DNA of 64,000 nucleotides from Megalobrama amblycephala (Eukaryota > Chordata > Actinopteri > Cypriniformes > Xenocyprididae), in contig NC_063044.1 in the NCBI RefSeq assembly GCF_018812025.1, positions 43,863,330 to 43,927,329 on the forward strand, written 5' to 3'. Position 1 is the stretch's first letter; the number at the start of each line of letters is the position of its first letter. Under the pieces are notes generated by a model. That model made no database searches and was not told the origin of the DNA. It saw only the letters and a program-made list of their open reading frames with translations. The position numbers and the translations under genes are program-made. Of this stretch, positions 35,045-45,902 are shown piece by piece.

Positions 35045-35740
35045 CAGGAAAGGCAGGCTGGAGGAACGGCTGGGACCGAGGCCACTTGCAGAGGCAGCCT
35101 CATGCTCGGGCTGGCCCCTGGAACCTAGGGAGGAACAAGAAGTGTAGAAAAGAGGGAAGCTGGGAGTCCAATAAGGCCTCTGGGCCTGCGCCGCTAGCGG
35201 AGGCAACCTCACGCTTGGGTCAGTCCCTGGAGCCTGGGAGGAACAAGAAGTGTAGAAAAGAGGGAAGCTGGGAGTCCAATAAGGCCTCTGGGCCTGCGCC
35301 GCTAGCGGAGGCAACCTCACGCTTGGGTCAGTCCCTGGAGCCTGGGGAGGAACAAGAAGTGTAGAAAAGAGGGAAGCTGGGAGTCCAATAAGGCCTCTGG
35401 GCCTGCGCCGCTAAGCGGAGGCAACCTCACGCTTGGGTCAGTCCCTGGAGCCTGGGGAGGAACAAAAAGTGTAGAAAAGAGGGAAACTGGGGAGTAAAAT
35501 ATGGGATCTGGGCCTGCGCCGCTAGCGGAGGCAGCCTCACGCTAAGGTCCGTGGTTGAGCTGTAGACCAAAGACAAAAAAGAGAGTTTGAGACTGATGAC
35601 CGGGCTGCGCTATTAGCGGAGGCATCCTCACGCTAACATCTACAGGCCACAGACAATGGATAGGGTAAGAGACGGTGGGATGAAATGGCTGAAACAGCGG
35701 AGCTTGCTCTGCTAGCAGAGGCATCCTCACGCTAGGAGGG
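35045..35740. repeat. Array 3: ~110 bp unit with a ccgctagcgg palindrome
   Basis: Palindromes lie at 35191-35200, 35299-35308, 35408-35418, 35519-35528, 35608-35618 and 35707-35720. In the last copy both arms changed together (ctctgctagcagag), and one copy gained a central base without breaking the stem. The shared flank is aggca(a/g/t)cctcacgct. The middle units also encode a long open frame, which is a by-product of the repeat. Confidence 0.88.
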
Positions 35741-37929
35741 AAGGCATTCGCCAAGAGGGCGAAGAGAGCTGTATGTGGTGTGGCACCTGGGAAACTGCGG
35801 TGTGTGGCTAGGCGGAGGGAGGAGGAGAGTGGGGAATCTGGGGCCCAGCCCAGGCTCACTGCGGCCTGACGCCTGTCTTCTAGTGCATGAATCGAAGCAG
35901 CAAGAGAGAGGAGATCAAAAAGCGACCTGCGGGATTATGCGCATCATGCTGAGCAAAGATAGCAGTTCCTGTTTAGAACAGTTTGGACCATCTATGAAGA
36001 TGGAAACAAATAAAAATATCCTATTTTTCCTTATGTGGTGAGGCCTAGAAATTAACTGTATTTAAGTTAAAGCCCATAAATTCAGTTTGAGTTCAGCGAA
36101 ACTGTGCAAGGCTGAGAAATCGATTATTAATTTTTATTAATAAGCCTAAAATGCTTTATAACCTGCATATATTCACCTCTGGCACGATTGTTTGATACCA
36201 TACTGTCGTTTACAGTTTGTACTGTCATTGATTGATGTTGAACGATCATCAAACAGCAAAGTAGGCTACAGACTGATTTAGATGATCGTTTGTTCTTTTA
36301 ACTGTTGCTGGTTTGAGTCACGTGCACCTTCATTTAGTAAAGATCAAAAGAGACTAGCTTGTAAAAAGAGAGCTTTGCATAGTTTTTTAATTAAATTTGT
36401 TTACTTTTTAGTTCTATTTCCCAATACTTATCCAGACCTGGTACTCAAATTACTCAAATCAAATTCCATGCTTTCTCAAACTGCGTAGGAACATACAACA
36501 TAACAGTTTATTCACTGGTTATTTGTCTATGGTTCGTTACGTTACTTACAGATTTCTGCTAGTTCTAAATATAGATGAACATACAGATGAATAGGAACGG
36601 TAAAATTTATTTAAATGCATCAGCAAAAGAACGATTTTAAGAATTTGTCCTACCAGTCTGTGCCTCGTCTCAATAGTGAAGCTGTGGGTTGAAGTTACAG
36701 AAATGCATACTATTACTTTAAGTTTCCAAGCGATTTGTTGATAAATCGCAGAACAGCGATGACAGTAAGTTCCGAGTTTCATAGTGATTCAGCGTGTGAA
36801 CTGAACGTGATATATGAGCCACTGTTTGCGTGTTTAACCACAAGGAAGCGGCACAGTAATTTATAACGGCAAGTCACAGAAACAATCCCCCGATCAACAT
36901 TGATCCAGATGGAATGACTGAAAATTCAGGAAAGAAGACGAGAAGGATTTAAACTGTGCTTCTTGCGGGGTTGAGCCGATGGAGTGGAGAATGTGAGCCG
37001 GCTGGGAACTGGATCTGCACTGCGGCGCGGCTCCGGGCTTACTGAAGGCCTGCTGCGGCGGCCTGACGCTGGAAGAAGGCCCGTTCCGTCGCGGGAAGAG
37101 GCGGCATTGCCCGAGACTCGAGCTTGGTGCTCGGTTGCCTTATTGTCATTTTTCTATGACAGTAATGATTGAATGGGCCAGAGTATGGAAATACACAGAA
37201 GGATATCGCGGATGATTCGGACGTGGTGACAGGCCTCGGCGTTTGGCATGCAGGGACCCGTTTGTTTGGGCTGACGCCCCTCTGAAATAATGCCGTTGGA
37301 TTGGAGAAAAATTTTTCTTAAGGCCAGAGGATTGTGGCAAAGATTCCTCGAGGATGAAAGATTCTTCATCGGACGCGACTTCGGACATGTTAGGAACTTA
37401 GGGCGGGACCAAATTCTGGAAACTGTCGAGGATCCTTGGGTGAGTTTGACTGTGATTATATACAGGCCTGAACTCATGCCGATTGGGTAGATACGTTGAT
37501 TACAGATTGTTGACAGCTGGTTGAGATGAGGTAATGATTAAGATGTTGTAATGATTGGGTATCTTATTTGACTTGTTCCTCCTGAACTACGTTTATAAAA
37601 CATCATTTATATTATAATATTGTATGTGATATGAACGGTAAACATTTTTAATTCATGATTAATTAATTATTAAAATGTAATTATTAATTAATTAATTTTG
37701 TTGTTGTTTTCAATATATTCACTCAAGATCATTCAGGGCATATATGTCAGACTCAGTGATAAAGGCATTTAAATAAGTTTATATTCTTTTATAGCTTATG
37801 TATTTTATCCTTCAGCAGAAGGTGTGTCTGTTTCTTTGGATCAAAGTTGTACTGTGCTCCAGCGTCATCTGCTGTTTGTTTTTGTTTTGTCTTGCCCATT
37901 TTCCTCCCTGCCCATTTTCCTCCCTGACA

Positions 37930-38439
37930 TGTTTTTGTACAGCCCAGTGCTTTTTTTCATCATTGTGTCTCTCCTGCACAGTAATAAACAGCTGAATCCT
38001 CTGCTTTCAGACCGGAGAGTTTCAGATACACCACGCTGTTTGAATTATCTCTGGTGATCTCTATTCGTCCCTCAACACTTTTTGCATACACTGTTTTACT
38101 GGCATCATACCAGATGAGCCCCATCCAGTTCAATGCTTTCCCTGCTGGCTGTCTGATCCAGTGCATGCCGTATTGTCCAAAATCAAATCCAGATCCTCTA
38201 CAGGAAAGGTTCAAAATTTCTCCAGGCTTTTTGGTAACAGAACTTGATGGGATGGACTCCAGGCTCTGACCATTAACACCTAAAACAATTGAAAGTTATA
38301 ATGACCGCTCCACAGTATCATATACAGTACACCCATTAATAAATTCTGGAGGCAGAATTAAATAATAATATAACATGAAATAGAGATACGTACTAGTTAA
38401 ACACATCAGGAGAAAAAATAAGAATGGAATGTCTGCCAT
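37930..38439 (-). CDS. Immunoglobulin heavy-chain V segment, intact (VH-a)
   Basis: The leader starts at the ATG at 38437-38439 (MADIPFLFFLLMCLTS) and is split by a ~100 bp intron with a GTACGT-type donor. The V exon begins after ttttag. Framework 1 is ESIPSSSVTKKPGEIL and the first cysteine is in NLSCRGSG. The core reads MHWIRQPAGKALNWMG, then RIEITRDNSNSVVYLKL and EDSAVYYC. All conserved residues (Cys23, Trp41, Cys104) are present. The recombination signal follows: heptamer CACAATG (37961-37967, one change), 22 bp spacer, nonamer ACAAAAACA (37930-37938). Upstream, an octamer with one mismatch (ATTTACAT, 38513-38520) lies ~75 bp before the start. It is the antigen-binding V domain of IgM/IgD/IgT heavy chains after joining to D and J. 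It belongs to the same family as the segment at 59398-59880. Confidence 0.92.
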
Positions 38440-39176
38440 TTCAAATGATGCAGGAAGACCAACTGCTACAATGTCACTGAATACTGCTGGTAGAAATACT
38501 GTAAATCATGTCATTTACATTTGGGTGGAGCTTTAAAATCTGACACTATATTAAGATCTAATGGCACTGTTGATGAGTCTCTACCAACACAATCCCTTCT
38601 GCATTTCTATTATATTTGTGTTAAGAACGTTACAATGTAAATTAATAAACTTGAATGAAAATGTTCAAAAGTTCCAAAGAAAATGTTTTAAATGTCAGTA
38701 GTTTTTGTGTGTGTTTTATGTTTCTACTCAGAATAAGAAGTATAACAGAATAAACACTTCAGTTCATTGCCTGACAGATCTGTGGATGAGCCTGTTAATG
38801 TTGCTCAATCAGTGGCTGAAATCTCCAATCGCTCCTCTGAGACAACAGTAACACTGGGTCAAAACAAGCTCAAAACTGAACTTTACTGACCAACAGACTT
38901 TATAACCTGATGAAAGCAAAGAGATGCAAGAGCTGATGGATTTTATTGACTTTCTATTGACAAATAATGCTTTAATCATTTCTGTTAATGACAGTTATTT
39001 TTAGCTAATTATGTGTTTTATTTATTAGGTAATTGTTGTTTTGCCAAAAGATTCAGTGTACATACATTTTAATGTCATCAGATGAATATCAGCTGTGAAT
39101 GATGAACATTTTATGAAAATTGGTTTTGAACTTTTGAGGATAAAACATGATAAATACCCTAATGTGAATATGATGA

Positions 39177-39673
39177 TGTTTTTGTACAGGGAGGCTGTTG
39201 GCGTCTGTCACTGTGTATAATATCTGGCACAATAATACACAGCTGTGTCTTGAGCTTGCATATTATTTCCCTGCAGTGTTATTGTGTTACTGGAGGTGTC
39301 TCTGGTGATGCGGAACTTGCTTTTCAGTGAATCCTTGTAGTCTAAGTCTCCACCACTCCAGATCAATCCAATCCATTCCAGAGCTTTTCCTGCAGGCTGA
39401 CGAATCCAGCCTGTACTATAGCCAGTAACTGAATATGAGACTTTACAGTTGATAGTTAGAGTGGCATCAGGACGGACAGTCAGAGACTCAGGCTGAGTGA
39501 GTTCATCTGAATGAATACCTGTATCAAATCAAATAATAGCTGTTAGTAAAATAGCATGCAGTTTAAAGATGGTTAACAAGCTTTTTAGCAACAAAATGAT
39601 GCATCACACAGAAAAGTAGACTAAACTTACAGGATACTACTGCCAGAAGCAACACTAAAGATGAAGAGATCAT
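39177..39673 (-). CDS. Immunoglobulin heavy-chain V segment, intact (VH-b)
   Basis: The leader from the ATG at 39671-39673 reads MISSSLVLLLAVVS and splices at tcctgtaag. The V exon begins GIHSDELTQPESLTV. It continues TINCKVSYSVTGYSTGWIRQ, then [28 protein letters not shown] and [12 protein letters not shown]. Both cysteines and the tryptophan are intact, with no stop. The signal is a consensus heptamer CACAGTG (39209-39215), a 23 bp spacer and a nonamer (39177-39185). No perfect octamer lies upstream; the closest word is atgcaaca near 39758. It shares over 90% of its sequence by eye with the segments at 58019 and 61425 and forms a family with them. The unit lies in a segmental duplication (with 61157-64000). 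Confidence 0.93.
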
Positions 39674-39963
39674 GGTGTGTTTCACAGCACAGTTTGTTCT
39701 TCTCTCCCTCTAGTGATCAGATGAATGTATAAACTGACTCATGTCTGCTGTTTAAATATGCAACAGAAGATTTACATAAACACACAGAGCTAATAATCAA
39801 CTCCACAAGCTCAAACAACAAGAATATTGGGATTACATGAAGAGGCATCATCACACTGTCCTGAACTTTTAGTCATTATTGATATGGTTGAAGTCCATTA
39901 GCAGAAAATGTAAACAGTTTATTGTGACTGTAAGTGATTCAAACTCAAAATGTAAAATGTATT

Positions 39964-41381
39964 TGTAGCCCAGTGGTAAACTCGGGTATTATAGTGTAAG
40001 GGAAACTGGGTGGGTTATGATTGATCCCTCTTATTCTCAACACCCAGTCACATGACTATTAAAATGTAAACGTTTATTTACTTTAAATAAATAATAAGTG
40101 ACAACTGATTTTCAAATAAGTAAATACTAATTTATTTTACATGATTAAAGGGAGATCAATAATTTGTCATTTTATGACATGACAGTGATTAAAACTAAAG
40201 GTTAAAGTTTATATTATTTTGCTAAATAATATTATCAGAGGTTTTATGCAGCTATCCTTTTATTACTTTATCCTTCCTGTGTTTATGTGACCGCTTTTTA
40301 TTGGTCATTTGAGTATTCACGCTGTATTGTCAGTAGTGTTTGGCTGCATGCACGTAAAAAAAAAAACGGGGTACACGTGACTGGATAGAGCGACGCGGAT
40401 GAGAAAGTGCTGGAAGCCGTTTTTTTTTCCTCGCTCGTCGTTTTTTTTTTGGCTCGCTCTCTCTCGCTGGACCCGTGGGGAGAACGGGATGCTCGCACGT
40501 TTAGAGAGAAGGAAAAAGACGCTAAAAAGAGCCATTAACGTCGACGAAACTGAGAGGGAGGTTCAGAGAAGGGGACCGCGGATGTTTGTGACTGTGAGAA
40601 ACGAGAGACTGAGCGAGACACGAGGCCGGCGATCCGTCTGACGGAGCGGACGACGCGATCGGAGGTAGCCGAGCTAGCTAGCCACGGCGGGCGCACGCGA
40701 GGCGGAGCTGTTGGTTCATCGCACTGCACCTGAGTATCCGGACCAGTCTTTTCGACGCTCTCAATGTTTTGTAAGTGTCAGTTCAGCGCACTCAATGTTT
40801 TGCGAGACCAAAACAGGCCTGCAACGTTGTTTTTTTTTCTTCGTTCGAATCGGTACCGTGAGTAAACTGGAACATGTGAGCATGTATGTGTGACTGGGCC
40901 CAACACTGCATTAGTTAACACTTGTTACAGGACACTTGACACGTTTTTTGTAAAGTTCTCTGTGCATTCTCAATCTTTAGAAAAGATATAAGGGAGGAAG
41001 ATTTTTACACCCCTTATTTTGGTATAAAACGTGTGATTTAAAGGGATTAAGGTTATTATTTAATTGTTTGGGATATCTTTTGGTTATTTATTTTTGTACA
41101 TTTTGTCATAATTAGGGACTTTTATATTGTGTTTTAGGGGAAGTTTTATATTTCATTTGCCAAATCCTTTTGATTCATTAAACAAGGGTTTTACCCATTT
41201 TATTTTCTAAACTAAAAACCATCTCTGGGTCTCATTATTGTTAAATATTCCTGTCAAAAGGTTTTACAATTGAGTAGAAACTCATTAGGTGCACCTTCGT
41301 GGTATCCACCTGAACTACAACGAACCCAAGCACCCCCATTCTCTCGTATGTAACATACAGAGTGGTTGTATGGGTGCTACA
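39964..41381 (+). mobile_element. Solo LTR (1.4 kb) inserted in one copy of a VH duplication
   Basis: The edges are TGTAGC...GCTACA, flanked by a 4 bp direct repeat TATT on each side (39960-39963 and 41382-41385). The paralogous locus near 62205-62230 has the uninterrupted site. No internal region is present, so recombination between two LTRs is the likely origin. A CpG-rich block (about 40370-40880), with a long GC-rich 5' part and several repetitive T tracts, looks like a promoter/R-U5-type region. An attaaa-type poly(A) signal lies near 41178. The open frames inside (for example 40399-40641) show no retroviral protein and come from the LTR. Confidence 0.82.
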
Positions 41382-42644
41382 TATTCTTCGATTGAATTTG
41401 CCCTGATCAGAGCATTTATGCCAATTAAAGTTATACAATGAATATGTCTTGTTCTTTTTTTCTTTAGACTAGAGATTTTATAATATTTATTGCATATATT
41501 AATTATATTTGTGTTATTATTTTATTGATGTTACATCTGACAGAAACAACAGCAGTAATAATGTATGTTTCTGTTGGGCCATCATCAGAAACACTTGCTT
41601 TTCTCACCTGTTCAGTGAGTTGAAATAAATTTTAAGTTTTAAAATTAGCATGAAGATTGTCTGATCTGGATTCTGCAACAGACCTGTAACAGTGCCTGTC
41701 TTGTTATTGAATAAACTAAACTAATAATCTTGAATATTAATAATAAGCATAAGCGCACTAGCTGGCCTGACAGCTGCTAAAAAGATAATTGCATTGAGAT
41801 GAAAACCTCTTCATTCACTTTCTGTTAAACGATTCTTACATTTTTTTTTTATTTGATTTTTCTCCTGCTCGAGTTCTTTTGACTGTTTTCTTGTGATTTT
41901 GAAATGCTTTGTAATGTTCTTTTCTTTTCTTTTCTTTTCTTTTCTTCTTTTAAAAATGAACCACAAAACATTAATCCTATACAATACCTCTGATCTGCTG
42001 GACTCGCCTTTGGAGAAGAGCTTTTGTTGATTTTGTACTCAGAAAATGTAAGTATTACTACTAAAGATAAGATTACCCCAGAATGAACTGCATTGCTTGC
42101 ACACACCAACACTTACACACAATAATAATGATAAATGCTGACCAATACTTAATTATATTACTTTTTTTCAATGAAAATTGTTTTTGCAGTCAAGCAATGA
42201 ATTAATGCATGATTAATAAAATAATTATATTTTATTTACTGACAACAATAGGAAACATAAATGAGTAAAAGAATGAATATAAGTAACCATCACAATACAT
42301 AAATAAATACACAATTCAACAACACATGAAACTAAGCTTTTTTTTTTTTTAACTTATTGTTATCTCAACATAGCTGTGCCAATTCTGCAGCTTTATTTTG
42401 ATGATGCAGCTGACCACCGTGAACACCTTCGCCTGTCTTTGCCATTTTAAGAAGATGTGCGGGACAATCTGGCTGGCGCTGTGTCTGCTCCAGTCATTTG
42501 TGTGCTCTCCATGAGCATTACTACCTTTAAAACATTTAAACAGATTAAAACGTTTTACAATTCATGTCAGCATTCTGTTTCTTGCCATATTTCATTTAAT
42601 ATTTGTACAATTAAATGCTAATTTCTGTTATAGCATTATTACTT

Positions 42645-42815
42645 TAGTGGTGTGGTTGCCTAAACCACTGAACTGGTAAGCAGAAGGTTGCTGGTTCGAT
42701 CTCCGTATCCGTCACCGTCCTTGAGCAAGACTCCAGGTTACTCCACATTGATCGTCACTGTAATAAGAGCACTGTAAGTCACTTTGGATAAAAGCATAAA
42801 TGTAAATGTGATTTT
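42645..42815 (+). repeat. tRNA-derived SINE
   Basis: The head carries a B-box-like ggttcgatctcc in the context cagaaggttgctggttcgatc, typical of tRNA-derived SINEs. The tail contains the conserved 3' module gcactgtaagtcactttggataaaagcataaatg, which is shared by several fish SINE families. The A-box end is diverged. It lies in the duplicated VH flank. Confidence 0.8.
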
Positions 42816-43820
42816 TGTAAATCCTTTTTTTTGTTAGTGTCTTGGGCTCAAACACTCAATAAAGCTACTTATTTCTTAAAGTTTACGTTTTCAAGGTACT
42901 ACTATAATATAAATGCATACATACATTTCATACAGTTTCTATTTGTGGGCATAAAGGCTTAGTTCACCCAAACATATAAATTCAGTCATTATTTACTCGC
43001 CTTCACGCTGTTCAATCCCTGCTCATTTCTTTTTCCCTTTTTTTGCCTTGCAGGTCCTGAGCTCTGCAGAAAACATACAGACATCAAGAATAAGAAAAGT
43101 GCTGTAATAATTTACAATAATTAAAATAAACTACAACTTAAGTTTTAAATTGATTGATTTTTATTCATTTCTGTAGTATCCTCACTCAAAGCCATTGATG
43201 GCAGCATTCCTTCATCAGCCTCTCTCCACCGGATAAACACACATGTGACCATTTGTCTCTGTAACATCCAGACAAGACTCAAGCTTCCTCTGAGATTTAT
43301 GTGCTCAATTTACATGTTGAGGTTGATGATGTGTTAACTCACTTTTTATCCAACACAAATGTTCCTTAATTTATCAACAGTACTAACAGACAAATAAAAT
43401 AGATAACTTATGTCTAGTTACTTGTACATTTGTTTTTGTTTTTTTACATTACTTGCATTCATGTAATGTAAGCAGTGTTGACAACAGTGAATTCTACATA
43501 ATAGTACACACACATCACTCAGATGTATATTTCATGTTGTGATGTGCTTATCATCTGCAATATTTATTGAATATTTCCCTGTCAGGTGTTAAATAAACAT
43601 TTAGAAAGTGACTTTATGATGTATATGGTTTAGATTTCATGTAAATCCACTTTGGAGACGAACGTGTGCTTTCTGATGCTCCCCTGTTAACTGTACATAA
43701 TAAAACGTGTTTGTAAGTTTTAAAAATAGCCATATGTTTTAAATTAACCAAAATAAAAAGGCCATTTCATTAATCCTACAATATCTCTGATCTGCTGGAC
43801 TGAGAATCACAAAGGCAGAC

Positions 43821-44283
43821 TGTTAGGTTTTTGCTCCTAATTCGTGCCTCATCCCAGACCTTTTATTTGGCAATTGAATGAGCAATCACTCAGTGCTGAG
43901 GGAGAATATAGTCTCATTTTATTGATAAGAAAAGAGAGAATATATAGAAAGAGTACAAGGGGTGTAGTATAGTTTCAGCCAATGAGAAAGAGAATACATC
44001 ATATAGATCATGTTATAGGAATGTGATACATATAGAAAAACAAGTCTAAATATGGTCATCTATTGGTCAGGTACCCATGAGGTCCCTTAGCATCCCAAGG
44101 ACCTTCTCCTAAGCAGGGACCATTCCCTGTTTCACATTTACTCCTAGTAGAGCCTTATATGGAAATGGTTCTGGTACATAGAAAACCATATGTTTAAAAC
44201 ATAGTATACAACTTTGACAGAGGAAAAAAAAAGGAGCCTCAGTCCACATACTTTCAATGCTGAGACCAACATAAAATCTATCA
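43821..44283 (-). repeat. 3' LTR of the endogenous retrovirus
   Basis: It reads TGATAG...CTAACA on the minus strand. A polyadenylation signal AATAAA lies at its 3' part (plus-strand tttatt near 43860). A polypurine tract (minus strand AAAAGGGGC) directly precedes it (44284-44297). Confidence 0.93.
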
Positions 44284-44386
44284 ATTGCCCCTTTTGGCAA
44301 TAAAATTGCCATACCCAAGTCTCAGCATTACTTTCAAAATCATAACATTCTTCAGCAAACATTTCCTTCATTTTCCTTCAAAATTA

Positions 44387-45868
44387 TTAACATTTAACAG
44401 GTCTATTCATCAAAGCATATTGAGAGGATACAAAGTTGTTCATGGCACGATTAATCAAAGCTCTAATAAATGGAATAATACAACAGATAATAAATGCCAT
44501 AATTAATAGGATCACACCTATAGGAATCAAAGCAGATACAAGCATTTGTTGCCATCCTGTGAGCCATGCTAAGAACCCACTTTGATTATCAGTAATTTCT
44601 CGTTCTTGTAATTCTTGAGCAATTCTAGTCATATTTTTTAAACCCTCTGAAATTAAATGACCATCTGCATCATTTTCAGGGATATAAGTACAACAAGAGG
44701 TACCAACAATAACACAAACTCCTCCTCCTGCCGCGGTTAATTGATCTAAAACTAGCCTGTTTTGCAGGGCAGTTAAACGGAGCCCTCGGAGTTCCTGTTG
44801 AACACCAGCCAATGTGTCTCTTGTAGTATTGATAAATGAAATTAGCTCATATCTTGTAACCTCAACTTCAATTTGAAGACTAGAGACACCTATTCCTGGA
44901 AACACTGCTTCAAAGAATCTTTCAGTACCAGTCCAGAGTCTATGTTGCTTTGGTACTGGATTATCTCTACTCAAACTACTAGTTGAACCGCGACCAGAGA
45001 GGGAGCGTTTCTTTTTCTGTTTTTGTTTTGTCATAACGTGAGGTTTGTGTGGTCTAATAACCATGGAATATTCTTCCAAAGTTACTAGAGCACATCTTCC
45101 ACTCCAATCTTCTGGAAGAGTAGTGTAGACTCTATGTCCACACAGCCAAAACCAATCTTTTACAGCTCTAGTTCCCCGTGAAGCAGGAGCATATCTGTAG
45201 CAATTTTGACCTGGCACAAGTGCACAATATTTAGAACACACATCTTGAATAAAAGGATTAGCCCATCCATAAGCAATCATAGTAGATATAGGATGTGGTG
45301 TTCCTTTAGAACACTCAGTCATATTAGCTTTTGGATAATGCAAAATACACCTCATACAACAAGACATATTTTCTATCTCACAATGATGGTATGTTCGATT
45401 ACATTTACTTTTAGGAATTACCCCCAGTCTCACTGTTCCAGTTTCTCTTTCCATACATAACAGTGAGTCTGGAATAGAGCCAATGGTTGTCACTTTAGCA
45501 TGTACTTGCATTGCAAGCATCATTATTCTACTTTTTCCACAACTCCATATTGCACTTCTATTTGGAGCCATCATTCCAGTAATGCTAACAAAAATAGGGC
45601 ATTCTAATTCTTCTTCTGTCCTTGGTGATTTAACCTCTACATGTGGTCCAGAAGCACTATGTGGCATTTTGGTGCAAACATAACAGTCACCTGTTTTTCC
45701 TTCAGATTTGGCAGTGTAGTTGGCTAATCTCCACCACATGTTAGCTGCGAAGGCATGTGGTTCTTCTTCATAATGTACCCAAGTTTCATTACCAGTGCTA
45801 ACAGCAGCTTGTATGTGAATAAACACATTTGTCAGCACAACCAGGTAAAATGTCAATTTAGCAATCAT
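44387..45868 (-). CDS. env: Retroviral Env, 493 aa, intact
   Basis: This is the surface/transmembrane glycoprotein precursor of the provirus. Seen in order: a signal peptide (about residues 1-22), many cysteines and N-glycosylation sites in the surface part, a CXXC motif (CYVC, 62-65), and a basic cleavage-type run (KKKR, 285-288). A hydrophobic stretch (about 319-335) is a fusion-peptide candidate. A heptad region precedes the CX6CC motif (C385...C392-C393), and the membrane span is at about 441-467 with a short tail. CXXC plus CX6CC is the gamma-type arrangement in which the two subunits are disulfide-linked. It starts 34 bp after the pol stop, so it presumably needs a spliced mRNA from the donor near 51440. 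Length is shorter than mammalian gammaretroviral Env. No break was seen. Confidence 0.93.
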   Translation of the reverse strand: MIAKLTFYLVVLTNVFIHIQAAVSTGNETWVHYEEEPHAFAANMWWRLANYTAKSEGKTGDCYVCTKMPHSASGPHVEVKSPRTEEELECPIFVSITGMMAPNRSAIWSCGKSRIMMLAMQVHAKVTTIGSIPDSLLCMERETGTVRLGVIPKSKCNRTYHHCEIENMSCCMRCILHYPKANMTECSKGTPHPISTMIAYGWANPFIQDVCSKYCALVPGQNCYRYAPASRGTRAVKDWFWLCGHRVYTTLPEDWSGRCALVTLEEYSMVIRPHKPHVMTKQKQKKKRSLSGRGSTSSLSRDNPVPKQHRLWTGTERFFEAVFPGIGVSSLQIEVEVTRYELISFINTTRDTLAGVQQELRGLRLTALQNRLVLDQLTAAGGGVCVIVGTSCCTYIPENDADGHLISEGLKNMTRIAQELQEREITDNQSGFLAWLTGWQQMLVSALIPIGVILLIMAFIICCIIPFIRALINRAMNNFVSSQYALMNRPVKC

Positions 45869-45902
45869 GGCTAGAGAGCTTCAATGATAATTATTGCTGG
45901 TT

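Larger units (their letters stand above)
33047..37608. mobile_element. Long unit of a head-to-tail dimer; three tandem arrays, no protein
   Basis: The head (33047-33160) and tail (37414-37608) are direct copies of those in the 366 bp unit just before it. Between them lie three tandem arrays with different units (33270-34230, 34430-34720, 35045-35740) and a GC-rich unique part (36960-37413). Open frames such as 35086-35364 and 36984-37172 follow the repeats and lack any known domain. The element has no TIRs and no typical LTR borders that I could define. A non-coding retroelement with monomer arrays, a rolling-circle product, or a tandem-amplified locus are the alternatives. Confidence 0.6.

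Noticed and set aside
35086..35364. 92-codon open frame with repeated protein units
   Set aside because: It is generated by the 110 bp tandem array, starts and ends with the array, and matches no domain.
33270..35740. Tandem arrays near VH genes as immunoglobulin switch regions
   Set aside because: Teleosts lack class-switch recombination of this type, no constant-region genes are near, and head/tail copies show that the arrays belong to an independent repeated element.
40370..40880. CpG-rich block as the promoter of a host gene
   Set aside because: It lies wholly inside a solo LTR with TATT duplications and is absent from the paralogous unit; no downstream host exon is present.
42380..42540. 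Plus-strand frame (and its copy near 63780) as a conserved host exon
   Set aside because: The two copies are only segmental duplicates; one has a stop and a 3-base difference, and no splice sites or domain could be recognised.
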